A DNA stretch of 64,000 nucleotides from assembly GCF_040545875.1 (NCBI RefSeq), contig NZ_JBEPMR010000007.1; one strand, written 5' to 3'. Of this stretch, positions 34,004-42,629 are shown in pieces; the stretch's first letter is position 1, and every line of letters begins with the position of its first letter. This stretch comes from Faecalicatena_A orotica (GTDB lineage Bacteria; Bacillota; Clostridia; Lachnospirales; Lachnospiraceae). The position numbers and the translations under genes are program-made. The notes under the pieces were generated by a model. The model was not told the origin of the DNA. It saw nothing but the letters and a program-made list of their open reading frames with translations, and did no database searches.

Positions 34004-34664
34004 TCGCTCCACTCTCCTTTGCCAGTTTTATGATGCGGCTCGTTCCCAGCCTGTCAGCGCCGAGCCCGATGAACTTCTCGGCATCATCCAGACTGCTGAT
34101 GCCGCCTGCTGCCTTGATCTTCACATGCTCCCCTACGTTCACCGCAAACAGCGCGATATCCTCAAACGTGGCCCCTGCCGTGGAGAAGCCGGTGGAAGTC
34201 TTGATATAATCCGCCCCCGCATCTGTTACGGCCTGACACATTCTGACCTTCTCTTCATCCGTCAGGAGGCAGGTTTCAATGATCACCTTCAGGACCTTGC
34301 TGCCGCACACTTTTTTCAATTCACGTATCTCTTCCTCCACAAGGTCATATTTTCCATCCTTCACCCAGCCAATGTTAATAACCATGTCGATCTCATCGGC
34401 TCCGTTGTCCAGTGCATCCTGTGTCTCGAATATCTTTGTCTTTGTGGTCTGGTACCCGTTCGGAAATCCGATCACCGTGCAGACAGCCATCTTATCCTTC
34501 ACGTACTCCTTTGCCTGTGCCACATAAGACGGCGGGATACATACGGATGCCGTACCGTATTCCACTGCATCATCGCATATTTTCTGTATCTCTGCCCACG
34601 TTGCCCCCTGAGAGAGCAGTGTATGGTCCACACATTTTAAAATCTCTTTTATATCCATTTTCAT
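33990..34664 (-). CDS. deoC: Deoxyribose-phosphate aldolase
   Basis: Cleaves 2-deoxyribose 5-phosphate to acetaldehyde and glyceraldehyde 3-phosphate. It has 224 residues. The Schiff-base Lys is in DYIKTSTGFSTAGAT, with CVDHTLLSQGATW at the start and VCIPPSYV following. The acetaldehyde it produces is a candidate link to the other operon enzymes. CAGGAGG precedes the start, and a 13-bp stem-loop lies between deoD and this gene. Confidence 0.96.
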   Translation of the reverse strand: MKMDIKEILKCVDHTLLSQGATWAEIQKICDDAVEYGTASVCIPPSYVAQAKEYVKDKMAVCTVIGFPNGYQTTKTKIFETQDALDNGADEIDMVINIGWVKDGKYDLVEEEIRELKKVCGSKVLKVIIETCLLTDEEKVRMCQAVTDAGADYIKTSTGFSTAGATFEDIALFAVNVGEHVKIKAAGGISSLDDAEKFIGLGADRLGTSRIIKLAKESGANAAG

Positions 34665-34709
34665 CCTCCTGACTGCGGGAAATTACTATTTGCCCGAAAT
34701 ATTAAAGTA

Positions 34710-34740
34710 TACTGTGAACACCCTTCCGGTGTTCACAGTA
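34710..34740 (-). other. Perfect stem-loop between deoD and deoC
   Basis: TACTGTGAACACC and GGTGTTCACAGTA form a 13-bp perfect stem with a 5-nt loop in the 97-bp gap. No T-run follows on the minus strand, so it is more likely an mRNA-stability or processing element than a terminator. Confidence 0.65.
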
Positions 34741-34761
34741 ACAAACGAGTTACTCATAAGT

Positions 34762-35469
34762 TTATATGGCAAGGGCAATCTCCATCATTTTGCGGAAACC
34801 TAACTGCCTTTCTTCGGCGCTTAATTTTCCTTCTTTATAAATCAGATCCGAGATCGTCAGCATGCAGAGCGCTTTCTTCCCAGCCGCCGCGGCATTCATA
34901 TACAGGGCCGCCGCCTCCATCTCAACCGCAAGTACACCCATGCTGCGCCATTTATCATTAACCGAAGCATCTGCATTGTAGAACACGTCAGAGGACAGCA
35001 CATTGCCGACTGCCACCGGTGTTCCCTGTTCTTCCGCCACTTCCACGGCCCTTCTGACGAGCCCGTAATCCGCGATGGGGGCAAAGGTCCCCGGCAGAGC
35101 GTACTGGTAAGCGTAGTTGGAATCTGTGCAGGCCCCCATGCCGATCACGACATCCATCAGGTTTACATCGTCCTGAAGCGCCCCGGCAGATCCAATGCGG
35201 ATGATCTGGTCCACATCATAAAAATGAAACAGCTCATAGGAGTAAATGCCGATCGAAGGCATCCCCATACCACCGCCCATGACGGATACTTCTTCTCCTT
35301 TATAGGTTCCTGTATAGCCGAACATATTGCGGACCGTGGTAAATAAGACCGGGGTCTCAAGATATGTCTCTGCGATATATTTCGCACGAAGCGGGTCTCC
35401 CGGCATCAGTACCTTTTTTGCAATCTGCCCTTTCACAGCACCATTATGTGCGGTTGGTGTCATTTCCAT
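34762..35469 (-). CDS. deoD: Purine nucleoside phosphorylase (DeoD type)
   Basis: Hexameric-type PNP cleaving purine (deoxy)nucleosides to base and (deoxy)ribose 1-phosphate. It has 235 residues: MPGDPLRAKYIAETYLE, GGGMGMPSIGIYSYEL, RIGSAGALQDDVNL and VEMEAAALYMNAAAAGKKALCMLTISD. It starts 1 nt after udp ends. Confidence 0.96.
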   Translation of the reverse strand: MEMTPTAHNGAVKGQIAKKVLMPGDPLRAKYIAETYLETPVLFTTVRNMFGYTGTYKGEEVSVMGGGMGMPSIGIYSYELFHFYDVDQIIRIGSAGALQDDVNLMDVVIGMGACTDSNYAYQYALPGTFAPIADYGLVRRAVEVAEEQGTPVAVGNVLSSDVFYNADASVNDKWRSMGVLAVEMEAAALYMNAAAAGKKALCMLTISDLIYKEGKLSAEERQLGFRKMMEIALAI

Positions 35470-35470
35470 T

Positions 35471-36253
35471 CTATTTTCCTCCCAAATCTTGTTTGATTAA
35501 TTCTCTGACAGCCTCCACTGCCACGCGGATTGCCGCATCCGTATCGTGCACAACCGGGTTATCCAGTCCCTGCTTCGCCCTCTCCTGATTGGCAAGGACA
35601 AGGAATACGGAACCCGCACGTACTTTTAGATAGCTTGCTACGATAAATAACGCGGCAGACTCCATCTCGGACGCCTTACAGCCAAGCTTTACCCAGGCAT
35701 CCCATTTATTCATCAGCTCATATCCTACCGGTTTGGTTTCCGGTGAGTGCTGTCCATAGAAGGAGTCTTTGCACTGCACCACACCTACATGGTATGTCTG
35801 ATCTAATTTCTTCGCCGCACTGACAAGTGCGTTTGTTACATCAAAATCCGGAACCGCCGGAAATTCGATCGGCGCATATTCCTTACTCGTACCTTCCATG
35901 CGGATAGCCCCGTTTGCAATGACTATATCTCCGCTCTTTACATCAATATCCATGCCCCCGCTCGTGCCGATCCGGATAAAGGTATCCGCACCGGACATAA
36001 CCAGTTCCTCCATCGCGATGGATGCAGACGGTCCCCCGATTCCGGTCGAGGTCACACTGACCTTCACGCCGTCCAGTTCCCCTGTGTAGGTAACATATTC
36101 ACGGCTGTCCGCCATCAGAACGGGATGGTCAAGATATCTGGCAATCAGCTCACATCTTTTCGGGTCCCCCGGCATGATGACATATTTCCCCACATCCCCT
36201 TTTCCTACCTGAATGTGGTATTGTTTTCCTTCTTTTTCTGAATAATTAATCAT
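35471..36253 (-). CDS. udp: Uridine phosphorylase-family enzyme
   Basis: Phosphorolysis of uridine and probably deoxyuridine. It has 260 residues: MPGDPKRCELIARYLD, STGIGGPSASIAMEEL, RIGTSGGMDIDVKSGD and SEMESAALFIVASYL. ATG 36253 has AAGGAG upstream; the longer frame would overlap the crp-like gene and is rejected. It pairs with Cdd, which feeds it uridine. Confidence 0.93.
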   Translation of the reverse strand: MINYSEKEGKQYHIQVGKGDVGKYVIMPGDPKRCELIARYLDHPVLMADSREYVTYTGELDGVKVSVTSTGIGGPSASIAMEELVMSGADTFIRIGTSGGMDIDVKSGDIVIANGAIRMEGTSKEYAPIEFPAVPDFDVTNALVSAAKKLDQTYHVGVVQCKDSFYGQHSPETKPVGYELMNKWDAWVKLGCKASEMESAALFIVASYLKVRAGSVFLVLANQERAKQGLDNPVVHDTDAAIRVAVEAVRELIKQDLGGK

Positions 36254-36269
36254 CCTTACATGCTCCTTC

Positions 36270-36989
36270 CTATACTTCCACTTCATCAATCTTTTCGGAA
36301 ACGACCGCTTTGATTCTCTGGTACTGGTCCCTGTCGATCACGATGGTTCTTCCTTCCCTCGAGATATACCCGTCCTCCTCCATCTTCTTCACGCAGCGGT
36401 TGATGGTCTTGATACATAGTCCTGTACTGTTGGAGAGATCCTTTCTTGTGAGTCTGATCCTGCACACCTTATGTCTCGCCGACTTCTGGTAAATCTGCAT
36501 GAACAAGAGAAAAAGCCGGTCCGCCCCCTGTAAGAACAGGAAAAGGCGTTCCTTCCTCACCTGCTCGAGCAGATACACACTCATCGCCTTGACCTGCTCT
36601 AACACCGCATGGATATCCGTCAGCATCCATTTGGCAAACTGGTCCTTGGACACCCGCAGGAAACGGCAGTCTGTCTCTGTGATCAGGGTGGTCTTGTACT
36701 CCTCATAACCCATCAGGAATTCCATTGCACCGAAGACTTCCACCGGATAGAACCGCGCATAGTCATAGGCGATTTCCTGCACACGGTAGTCTGTCGCCTT
36801 GACCACGCCCTCTACAAGGATATATACCGTATCCACATAAGCATTCTCATGAATGAATGCATTTCCTTTTTTTATGCGGACAATCTGAAATGCCTCCAAA
36901 AGCCATTTTGGTGCATTCGCCAGATAATTATTCAGGTAGTCTCTCTCCTTCGTATGCAGTTCATCGATCAGCTCAACAACTTCATTCAT
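36270..36989 (-). CDS. Crp/Fnr-family transcriptional regulator
   Basis: 239 residues. The cyclic-nucleotide-binding-type domain (about 20-140) includes IVRIKKGNAFIHENAYVDTVYILVEG, and the DNA-binding helix-turn-helix includes RLTRKDLSNSTGLCIKTINRCVKKMEEDGYI. No N-terminal Fnr-type cysteine cluster is seen, so oxygen sensing by an Fe-S cluster is unlikely. It is embedded in the nucleoside operon, 16 bp before udp, and is the obvious candidate for the palindromes before yjjI. Confidence 0.9.
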   Translation of the reverse strand: MNEVVELIDELHTKERDYLNNYLANAPKWLLEAFQIVRIKKGNAFIHENAYVDTVYILVEGVVKATDYRVQEIAYDYARFYPVEVFGAMEFLMGYEEYKTTLITETDCRFLRVSKDQFAKWMLTDIHAVLEQVKAMSVYLLEQVRKERLFLFLQGADRLFLLFMQIYQKSARHKVCRIRLTRKDLSNSTGLCIKTINRCVKKMEEDGYISREGRTIVIDRDQYQRIKAVVSEKIDEVEV

Positions 36990-37069
36990 CTGTCTCTCCT
37001 TATTTTGTCATTTACTGTTATACCCTATTCTACCATCTGAAGTTCCAAAAAGAAAGTGCCCCGGCAGTG

Positions 37070-37990
37070 TTACCTTGCCCCCTTTTCGTATGGCTGTCCA
37101 CTTGCCTTTGGTGCTGCGGAACGACCAACAAACAGGATCAGGATGATGATGGTGATGATATACGGAAGCATGGCAAGTATTTCGGAAGGAACCTGGAAAG
37201 AACCGCCTCCCAGTATCACTGTCAGTGCCTGTGCCGCACCAAACAGGATGCAGGCGCCGTAAGCACCGTGGGGTGTCCATTTTCCAAAGATCACGGCCGC
37301 AAGGGCGATGAATCCCTGACCGCTGATGGCTGTCGGTGTAAACTGCGGGATAATCGCGAGCGTCATGGATGCGCCGCCGAAACCGGCAAGTATCCCGGAG
37401 GCTATGACGCACAGGTAACGGATTTTATAAACATTGATCCCCATTGTATCTGCTGCCGCCGGATGCTCTCCAACGGAACGGATATGAAGGCCCCATTTTG
37501 TCTTGTAAAGGAATCCCCACAGCACAACTGCGAAGACAAGTGCAAGCACTACGGTCACATCTACGTTCAGGTTCTTCAGTGCGCCTGTGATACCGGCACT
37601 GCCGAACAATTTCGGAATCTTGTTTGTAACCGGCACGGACATCGTCGCCCCGTCGAACAGCAGGCGGCAGAGGAACAGCGCCACGCCGGGTCCGATCAGG
37701 TTGATTGCAATACCGGAAATGGTCTGGTCTGCCCGGCATGTGATGGATGCAAATGCATGCAGAAGTGCAATCATCCCGCCTGCAATCCCTGCCGCAAGGA
37801 AACCGCCCCATGCGCTCCCTGTAAAATAGCCAACCGTTGCACCCGTAAATGCGCCGATGGTCATCATTCCCTCAATACCAAGGTTCGTCACACCAGAACG
37901 CTCGGAGATCACGCCGCCCAAAGCCGCAAACGCCAGCGGAGTGGAATACATCAGTGTAATGCCGATAAATAAGGTGATACTACTTAGCAT
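37070..37990 (-). CDS. Nucleoside ABC transporter permease (second)
   Basis: 306 residues with about eight to ten helices, of the branched-chain-type permease family found in BMP/YufOPQ nucleoside importers. Typical are LAFAALGGVISERSGVTNLGIEGMM at the start and INLIGPGVALFLCRLLF. It overlaps the other permease by 11 bp. Corresponds to the NupC/YufQ position of such operons. Confidence 0.92.
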   Translation of the reverse strand: MLSSITLFIGITLMYSTPLAFAALGGVISERSGVTNLGIEGMMTIGAFTGATVGYFTGSAWGGFLAAGIAGGMIALLHAFASITCRADQTISGIAINLIGPGVALFLCRLLFDGATMSVPVTNKIPKLFGSAGITGALKNLNVDVTVVLALVFAVVLWGFLYKTKWGLHIRSVGEHPAAADTMGINVYKIRYLCVIASGILAGFGGASMTLAIIPQFTPTAISGQGFIALAAVIFGKWTPHGAYGACILFGAAQALTVILGGGSFQVPSEILAMLPYIITIIILILFVGRSAAPKASGQPYEKGAR

Positions 37991-39107
37991 GTTTTTTCCC
38001 TCCCTTAGAAAATCTCTCCACCAGCGGCGGAATGATATGTGTCAGTGCCACAAAAAATACGATAACGCCGATGACAATGTTAATGATCTCGGATGGTGCC
38101 CCAACTTCATACTGGAGTGACTGTCCGCCGTACAAAAGGCCTCCAAACAGCAGTCCTGCGAAAATGCATCCAACCGGTGAACTTCCTGCAATCAGACAGA
38201 CGCCAAGGGCGTTAAATCCTGTGTTTTCAAAGGCCGCCAGTGTGGCAATCCCGTGGGGGGAGTTGCCCGTAATATAAAATGCAGCCGCCAGTCCGCAGAT
38301 TCCGCCAGAGATGACCATAGAATGAAGGATATTTCTATTCACGTTGATACCGGTAAATTCTGCCGCATACCGGTTGGCACCCACCGCTCTTAATTCGAAT
38401 CCCTTCGTAGTTTTATATAGAAGGAATGAGACAAGCACTGCCAGAATAATCGCTGCGATGAAGCCTGCATTCACGTCTGTCTTCAGAATGGTATCTTTCA
38501 GAAAATCACTGCTTAAGAGGGCTTCCTTCCCTTCCTTTGTCGTCTTCCATTTACCAAGAATCATGGTATAACTGGACTCGTTTACCGGGTATGTACCGAT
38601 CGTATCCGGTTTGTGGAACCGTTCCAGGTTGCAGATCCAGTTGGAAAAATACAGTGCAATCCAGTTAAACATAATACTGGTCAGTACCTCGTGAATCCCA
38701 AATCTAGCCTTGAGGAACCCTACCAGCCCGCCGAATACGGCACCTGCAATTACTCCCGCTGCCAGTACAAGCGGAATCTGGATCACGGCCGGGAAATCAC
38801 AGACGATCCCGACTGTTGTAGATGCCACGCATCCCATGATAAACTGGCCTTCCGCCCCGATGTTGAACAGGCCGGTCTTGAAAGCAAATGCGACACCAAT
38901 CCCTGTCAGGATCAGCGGCGTACTCTTGATGATGACATTTGATATGTGCTTCGGCCCGGAAAAAACTCCCTGTATCAGCACACTCAGGGAATGAAACGGC
39001 GGATATCCGGCAATGGACAGAATAATCCCCGCCACAAGGAAGCCGCACAGAATGGCTATGATCGTCATCGTAAATGGTTTTTTCAGTATTTTCGCTGTTT
39101 TATCCAT
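37980..39107 (-). CDS. Nucleoside ABC transporter permease (first)
   Basis: 375-residue permease. KTGLFNIGAEGQFIMGCVAS is the conserved motif of the family, followed by VGFLKARFGIHEVLTSIMFNWIALYFSNW. It overlaps the ATPase gene by 8 bp. It corresponds to the YufP/NupB position and forms the channel with the 306-residue permease. Confidence 0.92.
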   Translation of the reverse strand: MDKTAKILKKPFTMTIIAILCGFLVAGIILSIAGYPPFHSLSVLIQGVFSGPKHISNVIIKSTPLILTGIGVAFAFKTGLFNIGAEGQFIMGCVASTTVGIVCDFPAVIQIPLVLAAGVIAGAVFGGLVGFLKARFGIHEVLTSIMFNWIALYFSNWICNLERFHKPDTIGTYPVNESSYTMILGKWKTTKEGKEALLSSDFLKDTILKTDVNAGFIAAIILAVLVSFLLYKTTKGFELRAVGANRYAAEFTGINVNRNILHSMVISGGICGLAAAFYITGNSPHGIATLAAFENTGFNALGVCLIAGSSPVGCIFAGLLFGGLLYGGQSLQYEVGAPSEIINIVIGVIVFFVALTHIIPPLVERFSKGGKKHAK

Positions 39108-40635
39108 GATTCTTTCCTCCTGCCATCAACAGACCGATCGTGTTTTCATCCACAGTACCCTGTGCAAATGTATCCTGAATCTTTCCGTCATATATGACTG
39201 CGATTGTATCAGATACATTCATGACCTCGTCGAGTTCAAAGGAGATCAAAAGCACGGCTTTCCCCTTATCCCTCTCCCGAATTAGTGTCTTATGTACTGT
39301 CTCGATGGCCCCTACATCCAGTCCCCTCGTAGGCTGTACTGCGATCAGCAGGTCCGGGTTCATCGCGATTTCACGCCCGATAATTACCTTCTGCTGATTC
39401 CCTCCGGACAGTCCTCCCGCCCTCTTCGGTCCGCAGTCCTCCGGGCGGACATCGTACTCTTTAATCAGCTTCTTTGTAAATGCTTCCATTTCTTTCTTGT
39501 TCAGGATTCCCTTTTCCGAAAACGGTGCGGTTCTATACTGCTCCAGGACTGCATTCTCATTGACCGTAAAGTCCAGTACAAGCCCCCGCTTCTGACGGTC
39601 CTCCGGAATGGTGCTGACACCGCTGTCTATGACCCGCCTCGGCGAGGTGTTTTCGATGTGTTTTCCGTTAATCAGAATACTTCCGGAAACAACCGGGGCC
39701 AGACAGTTGACCGCCTCAATCAGTTCCTTCTGCCCGTTGCCGTCTATGCCTGCGATTCCGACGATTTCCCCGCGCCTTACCTTCAGGTCCAGTCCCTTGA
39801 CTGCGTCCAGCTTCCGGTCATTTTTCACAACCAGATTCTGAATCTCGAACACGACTTCGCCCGGTTTCGCCGGTGTCTTGTCCACGACCAGATTTACCTC
39901 ATGGCCAACCATCAGGGTTGCGAGTTCATTTTCGGTTACATCCTTCACCGGGATAGTATCAATGTATTTCCCCCTGCGGATGATTGTACAGGTATCCGAG
40001 GATGCCTTAATTTCTTTCAGCTTATGAGTAATAATAATGATTGCCTTGCCGTCCTTTACCAGATTATTCATGATCGAGATCAGGTCCTCGATTTCCTGAG
40101 GTGTCAGGACGGCCGTCGGTTCGTCCAGGATAAGCAGCTGGGCGCCGCGGTACAATGCCTTCAGAATCTCAACTCTTTGCTGCATCCCGACGGAAATGTC
40201 ACTGACTTTTGCATCCGGTTCGACTTCCAGGCCATACTTATCCACAATCTCCAGTATCTGTTTCCTGGCTTTCTTCATATCCACGAATCCCGCATGGGAC
40301 GTTGTTTCATTTCCCAGGATGATGTTCTGCGTCACCGTGAAATCGTCTACCAGCATGAAGTGCTGGTGGACCATTCCGATCCCGTGTTCAATCGCTACAT
40401 TCGGGTTTTTAATATCTACCTTTTTTCCGTCTATTAAAATCTCTCCCTCATCAGCCTGATACAGACCGTAAAGGATATTCATCAATGTACTTTTCCCTGC
40501 TCCGTTTTCACCTAACAGAGAATGGATGCTGCCCTTTTTTACATTCAGTTCCATATCCTGAAGTGCATAGAAAGAACCGAAGCTCTTCGTGATCCCATGC
40601 ATCTGTACCGCGTATTCGCTGCTTGCCCCAGCCAT
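39100..40635 (-). CDS. Nucleoside ABC transporter ATP-binding protein (double-domain)
   Basis: 511 residues with two fused ATPase domains, as in sugar and nucleoside importers. The first has Walker A LLGENGAGKST, signature DISVGMQQRVEIL and Walker B LLILDEPTAVLT. The second has GIAGIDGNGQKEL in the place of Walker A (degenerate, usual for this family), signature GLSGGNQQKVIIGRE and ILIAVQPTRGLD-like. It follows the lipoprotein gene by 24 bp. Confidence 0.94.
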   Translation of the reverse strand: MAGASSEYAVQMHGITKSFGSFYALQDMELNVKKGSIHSLLGENGAGKSTLMNILYGLYQADEGEILIDGKKVDIKNPNVAIEHGIGMVHQHFMLVDDFTVTQNIILGNETTSHAGFVDMKKARKQILEIVDKYGLEVEPDAKVSDISVGMQQRVEILKALYRGAQLLILDEPTAVLTPQEIEDLISIMNNLVKDGKAIIIITHKLKEIKASSDTCTIIRRGKYIDTIPVKDVTENELATLMVGHEVNLVVDKTPAKPGEVVFEIQNLVVKNDRKLDAVKGLDLKVRRGEIVGIAGIDGNGQKELIEAVNCLAPVVSGSILINGKHIENTSPRRVIDSGVSTIPEDRQKRGLVLDFTVNENAVLEQYRTAPFSEKGILNKKEMEAFTKKLIKEYDVRPEDCGPKRAGGLSGGNQQKVIIGREIAMNPDLLIAVQPTRGLDVGAIETVHKTLIRERDKGKAVLLISFELDEVMNVSDTIAVIYDGKIQDTFAQGTVDENTIGLLMAGGKNHG

Positions 40636-40659
40636 ACCGTTATCTCCTTTCGCCTTATC

Positions 40660-41721
40660 CTACTTTGTGATAAATGCCTCATATTCATCTTTTGTAGAAG
40701 GTACTTCAATTTCCCCGCTCTTGATCTTCTCGCCGATTTCCAGAGTGGCTTCATATACGCCCTCCGGCATGTTTTTATGCTCTTCTGAGATACCGACACA
40801 TTCTTCTTCCAGTCCGAATGTCAGTGTCTGTCCGCCGATCTCTTCTCCGTCCATTGCTTCCATAGAAACTTCTTTTACTGCTTTTCCAACCAGTTTCAGG
40901 GCAGATGTCAACACATTATCCGGTGCAAGATATGCCTGGTCCCTGTCCACTCCGATGACCCATTTGCCTGCTTCTTTTGCCGCTTCGATAACGCCTGTCC
41001 CGCTTCCGCCTGCTGCATGGTATACAACATCACAGCCGTCGGAATACATCTTGCTTGCAATCGCTTTTCCTTTTGCCGCATCGCTGAAGCTCTCTGCATA
41101 CTGAACTGAAACCTCAATCTCTTTGCCCAGCTCTTTTGCCGCATACTGTACGCCGGCCTCGTATCCATACTGGAACTGGTCGATCAGGCCAGATGAGATA
41201 CCGCCTACGAACCCAACCTTATTGCTCTCTGTCGTTTTTCCTGCCACATAGCCTACCATGAAGGACGGCTCCTGTGCGCGGAACATAACACCTGTCACAT
41301 TATCCGGGGTTTCCTCATAGGAGTTGTCCACAACTGCATATTGGAGGTCCGGGTTTGAATCTGCCGCTTCCAGTACTGCATCCGCACACGCATACCCGAT
41401 TCCCCAGAGAAGTGTTGCCCCGCTGTCTCCAAGACGCTCCAGATTTGTTACGAAATCAGATGCCTGCTTTGATTCGATATAGTTTACATCGGCGCCTGTC
41501 TCTTCGCTTAACTCCTGAAGCCCCTCCCAGGCCGACTGGTTGAAGGACTGGTCATTGATTCCGCCCGTATCCGTAATCATTGCTACGGAATAATCGCTCT
41601 TCTTATCCGATGTCTTGCTGTCAGAAGTCTTCTCCTCTTTGTCCTTTGAACCTCCGCATGCTGCCAGTGAAAGTGTCATCGCTGCTGCCAGTCCGATTGC
41701 CATTGCCTTCTTGAATTTCAT
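40660..41721 (-). CDS. BMP-family nucleoside-binding lipoprotein
   Basis: 353 residues. A signal peptide ends in the lipobox LSLAACGG (Cys about residue 22), followed by an acidic/Ser-rich linker. The BMP/PnrA-type periplasmic-binding fold includes ALITDTGGINDQSFNQSAWEGL-like sequence, PDNVTGVMFRAQEPSFMVGYVAG and VYHAAGGSGTGVIEAAKEAG. The surface-anchored protein delivers nucleosides to the permeases. It lies 50 bp after yjjW. Confidence 0.94.
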   Translation of the reverse strand: MKFKKAMAIGLAAAMTLSLAACGGSKDKEEKTSDSKTSDKKSDYSVAMITDTGGINDQSFNQSAWEGLQELSEETGADVNYIESKQASDFVTNLERLGDSGATLLWGIGYACADAVLEAADSNPDLQYAVVDNSYEETPDNVTGVMFRAQEPSFMVGYVAGKTTESNKVGFVGGISSGLIDQFQYGYEAGVQYAAKELGKEIEVSVQYAESFSDAAKGKAIASKMYSDGCDVVYHAAGGSGTGVIEAAKEAGKWVIGVDRDQAYLAPDNVLTSALKLVGKAVKEVSMEAMDGEEIGGQTLTFGLEEECVGISEEHKNMPEGVYEATLEIGEKIKSGEIEVPSTKDEYEAFITK

Positions 41722-41771
41722 AATCTTGTTTCCTCCTTAAAAATAGTGGTTTCTTTGTTTCCTGTACTGTC

Positions 41772-42629
41772 TCAGACAATACGTATATTCGAAAAGCCGC
41801 AGTTTACGGCAATTCCTCTCCATTTTTCCATCTGTTCACCAGATGGCATTTCCTTATCTTTTAACGCGGTCCTGACTCCGTGGCTGCGGAATGCAATAAG
41901 CTTTAATGTGAAATCATCCAGGTGTTCCCGCACACTCCCTGCAATCCCCCGGATCACGGCTTCTACATCTACCTCCGGCTCCAGACATACAATACGCACT
42001 TCTTCGAGCTGGTGCCTTTTAGCCAGATAAATGAGATTTTTCTTAACAGTTTCATTGCTGCTTCTTGTCAGACTGTAAAATACATTCTCATCCCATGCCT
42101 TTACATCCAGCATAACTTTATCGCATACGTCCATCAGGTCCGGATACCTGCTGAAATCCACACAGCCATTGCTGTCGATGTAACAGGTCAGTCCTTCTGC
42201 CCTTACCTGTGTAAACAGTTCTGTCAGAAACTCAGGATAGAGTGTACATTCCCCGCCCGACACGGTAATCCCCCTGATGAAGGGAAGATTCTTCTTGATC
42301 TCACTGAAAACTTCTTCCACCTCCATAAGGTGTATTTTGGGTGAGGAAAAATACGGACAGACCCGGATGCATGTATCACACTGCACACATTTTTTCTCAT
42401 CCCAGATCACGGGAAGCCCTTCTAAATCCCGCCCCTTCTCCTGAACCAGACTCAACGCCTGTACCGGGCACTTTTCCACACAGATGCCGCATCCGGTGCA
42501 CATTCTCTGTGTCTCCGGGTTATGGCAGTAGGCACATGCGATGTTACATTTCTGCAGGAAAACGGACGTCCGGTTTCCCGGCCCATCCACCACGCTCAGT
42601 GGGATGATCTTGTTGACCGGCGCCCTCAA
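41772..42629 (-). CDS. yjjW: Glycyl-radical enzyme activase (YjjW family)
   Basis: Radical SAM protein that installs the glycyl radical on its partner. It has 285 residues. The SAM cluster motif CNIACAYC (CxxxCxxC) is followed by a two-cluster ferredoxin insert with CTGCGICVEKCP and CVQCDTCIRVCP. GGITVSGGECTLYPEF-type sequence binds SAM. Its start overlaps the yjjI stop by 4 bp, so the pair is coupled. In E. coli yjjI-yjjW also adjoin the deo genes. Confidence 0.92.
   Translation of the reverse strand: MRAPVNKIIPLSVVDGPGNRTSVFLQKCNIACAYCHNPETQRMCTGCGICVEKCPVQALSLVQEKGRDLEGLPVIWDEKKCVQCDTCIRVCPYFSSPKIHLMEVEEVFSEIKKNLPFIRGITVSGGECTLYPEFLTELFTQVRAEGLTCYIDSNGCVDFSRYPDLMDVCDKVMLDVKAWDENVFYSLTRSSNETVKKNLIYLAKRHQLEEVRIVCLEPEVDVEAVIRGIAGSVREHLDDFTLKLIAFRSHGVRTALKDKEMPSGEQMEKWRGIAVNCGFSNIRIV

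Noticed and set aside
36857..37972. 371-codon plus-strand frame opposite the importer genes
   Set aside because: It lies antisense to the well-recognised Crp and permease genes, is rich in Cys/His/Arg without domain sequence, and has no start-site support.
39292..40437. 381-codon plus-strand frame opposite the double ATPase gene
   Set aside because: Antisense shadow of a strongly conserved ATPase; no family resemblance.
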